Notes under the pieces: model-generated | The model's input: the letters and a program-made list of their open reading frames with translations, nothing else | The model's database searches: none | Told to the model about the DNA's origin: nothing | Translations under genes and position numbers: made by a program | Part shown: positions 62,682-64,000 of the stretch, piece after piece | Position numbering within the stretch: position 1 is the first letter of the stretch | How the letters are laid out: each line of letters opens with the position of its first letter | Source of the DNA: an uncultured bacterium | GTDB taxonomy: Bacteria; Cyanobacteriota; Vampirovibrionia; Gastranaerophilales; Gastranaerophilaceae | Direction of reading: 5' to 3' | DNA: 64,000 bases | Assembly (NCBI GenBank): GCA_902788575.1 | Contig: CADAKY010000006.1 | Coordinates: 1 to 64,000, forward strand

Positions 62682-63425
62682 TCAAATAATGTTTGCAATT
62701 ATAAACGGAATCACTTTTGCCAGATGTGACAGCACATTTGTTGCTCCGCTATGTTTCTGTTCGTGTTTAAGTTTTTCAAAATCAAGATTTTCTCCGAAGT
62801 CATACTTCTCTAAAATATCTCCAAAGCCTTCAACACTTTGTAATTCCGGAGATGAAAAATAATAGTCTCTGAGTGACAACTTCTTTTCCGGTTTAAACTC
62901 GGGAGAAGACGCAATGTTATCACATAACATTGTTCTCAAATTCGGTTTTTTCCCGCTTTCCCAATGGTGTTCGGAATGAGCTCTGTGCACCTTTGATACA
63001 TAATCTCTCGGAAAACCGAGAACATATAAAACAAGTTTGTCCAAATCATGTGTTGTTACATCTTTATAATATGTTAAAAGATTCTGAATCTTTTTCATAT
63101 CAACACCGCGAGCAAGACTCCTTCTATATTTTTTCCCCAAAACCTCGTCAGCAATTTTTGCAAAAACGATCTTATGTTCAACCGTATGCTGAATATTATG
63201 AACGTAATCTCTTCCATACTGCCTTATGGCACTGAATATATTTTTGCTCTCTAAACCGTGAAGACCGGTCGCACTTTTCTCTGCAACCGGTCTTCTCACA
63301 AACTTATCCGCACTTTCACCCACTCTCTTCACAAGCACACTCTCGCGCCCGCGGAATTCTATGTCCCTCTTCTTATTGGGGAGATATACATTATTCACAT
63401 TTTGTTGGTGAAAGTAAATTTCCAT
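62682..63425 (-). CDS. Lineage-type protein with N-terminal EFRG motif, possible metal binding
   Basis: A 247-residue protein (252 if the ATG at 63440 is used; no SD favours either). The N terminus is short and disordered up to DIEFRGRESV near 22-31. The middle has TTHDLDKLVLYVLG and KVHRAHSEHHWESGKKPN, a histidine/aspartate-rich helical pattern reminiscent of DUF5662-type domains and suggestive of metal binding. The C terminus is a short hydrophobic segment (VIPFIIANII). The next gene upstream on the same strand encodes another unknown protein, so they may be a pair. Function unknown. Confidence 0.6.
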   Translation of the reverse strand: MEIYFHQQNVNNVYLPNKKRDIEFRGRESVLVKRVGESADKFVRRPVAEKSATGLHGLESKNIFSAIRQYGRDYVHNIQHTVEHKIVFAKIADEVLGKKYRRSLARGVDMKKIQNLLTYYKDVTTHDLDKLVLYVLGFPRDYVSKVHRAHSEHHWESGKKPNLRTMLCDNIASSPEFKPEKKLSLRDYYFSSPELQSVEGFGDILEKYDFGENLDFEKLKHEQKHSGATNVLSHLAKVIPFIIANII

Positions 63426-63471
63426 AATACATTCTTGCATAAACTAAAAAAAAATGCAAGTATCTTAACAA

Positions 63472-63831
63472 TTAAATATTTACGAACCTCAAAAATTCCT
63501 TCAAGAACCCCTTCATTCCTGACGTCCAAGGTTTTGCAACACCTTTATAAAAATCTTCATAATCTGCAATAATATTTCTCGGAAGCTCTTTTCCTTCAGA
63601 AAGATTCTGTGCAATAAACTCCAAATAATCATCCTGTTCTTCCCGAAATTCAATATCCCTGTACCTTATATCGGCATCCGCTTCATAATGAACAAGAGCA
63701 TGGTATGCACATTCTATATTTTTATCCATCGTATCCGGAAAAAGCGAAATAGCTTCTCTGACTGTCCTTCTCGAAGTCAGGACAGAAAAAATCAATCTTC
63801 CGACAAATTTTCTGTTATTTAAATCATCCAT
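63472..63831 (-). CDS. Unknown 119-residue protein
   Basis: No recognised domain. The protein is mainly helical, with an N-terminal basic patch (LNNRKFVGRLIFSVLTSRRT), a central histidine/glutamate region (ECAYHALVHYEADADIRYRD) and an aromatic C terminus (FYKGVAKPW, FLKEFLRFVNI). No signal peptide or membrane helix. The ATG lies three bases after the stop of the partial gene at 63835, so they are probably cotranscribed; no SD is clear. It sits 46 bases upstream of the EFRG-motif gene. Confidence 0.6.
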   Translation of the reverse strand: MDDLNNRKFVGRLIFSVLTSRRTVREAISLFPDTMDKNIECAYHALVHYEADADIRYRDIEFREEQDDYLEFIAQNLSEGKELPRNIIADYEDFYKGVAKPWTSGMKGFLKEFLRFVNI

Positions 63832-63834
63832 ATT

Positions 63835-64000
63835 TTAATAAGGATCCACTATCTTTATTTCAAAATTAAGGTTTTGAGGTCCTAAAGTGCCATTATAATT
63901 AAGCCTTGGACCTTCTGAAAGGTCTACAACATTTTTATCCTTTTGTTCAGTCTGAGGTTCAACATAACTCGCAAAACGGCGTTTTGACTGTATCATATTG
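63835..64000 (-). CDS. Partial or short gene at the window edge
   Basis: An open frame ends at 63835 (TAA) and runs to the window edge. An ATG at 63996 would give a complete 53-residue protein (from MIQSKRRFASYVEPQTEQKD to IKIVDPY), but the gene may start further upstream outside the window. It is hydrophilic, with no recognised domain. It lies three bases from the next gene, an operon-like spacing that supports it being real. Confidence 0.5.
   Translation of the reverse strand, partial: NMIQSKRRFASYVEPQTEQKDKNVVDLSEGPRLNYNGTLGPQNLNFEIKIVDPY

Overview
The window reads as an ordinary chromosome segment of an AT-rich, double-membrane bacterium with one small accessory island. LpxA (lipid A synthesis), a 1252-residue AsmA-type protein, a TonB-type C-terminal domain, bifunctional PBP1A, GtrA and exported lipoproteins point to an outer membrane. 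ThyX instead of ThyA, type-4 uracil-DNA glycosylase, GatB, HU, and many unrecognised small proteins with an N-terminal F-R-x motif (SFRM at 60523, EFRG at 63425, QFRA within the protein at 8678) fit a gut Gastranaerophilales/Melainabacteria-like relative of cyanobacteria. The lineage is an inference; no 16S gene is present. No insertion sequence, prophage or CRISPR array was seen.

Layout. 0-9 kb: proB, a HAD hydrolase, thyX, a solute-binding protein, gtrA-like, a long phosphohexomutase and priA. 9-19 kb: a HEAT-like protein, type-4 UDG, cysE, a 1289-residue unknown protein, tgt, a zinc dehydrogenase, tRNA-Leu(CAA) with partial copies of itself upstream, and comF. 19-26 kb: ECF sigma factor with zinc anti-sigma factor, clpB, a GlmS-like isomerase without glutaminase, and a YhaM-like OB/HD nuclease. 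26.5-29.5 kb: the accessory island, with two XRE regulators, a predicted ~96-nt structured and terminated RNA directly before a small HEPN (R-x4-H) protein, a likely BECR-fold nuclease and gene remnants. 29.5-41.5 kb: AsmA-like, TPR and lipoprotein genes, gatB, a degenerate AICAR-transformylase-like protein and PBP1A. 41.5-64 kb: a mixed set including YkgJ-like, an orphan sugar permease, a degenerate hybrid-cluster protein, PHP phosphoesterase, GT39, EamA, CstA-like, UbiA, a DegT aminotransferase, a GGDEF protein, lpxA, HU, a CheR-like methyltransferase and several lineage-type unknowns.

Two signals stand out. First, the HEPN gene with an upstream terminated structured RNA resembles the architecture of AbiF-type HEPN proteins with non-coding RNA partners and is the best candidate for an undescribed RNA-protein toxin or defence system. 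Second, about fifteen genes lack a Shine-Dalgarno sequence and instead carry a -10-like hexamer exactly six bases (seven for priA) before the start codon, which predicts widespread leaderless mRNAs mixed with ordinary SD-led genes. This spacing was also used here to choose several start codons.
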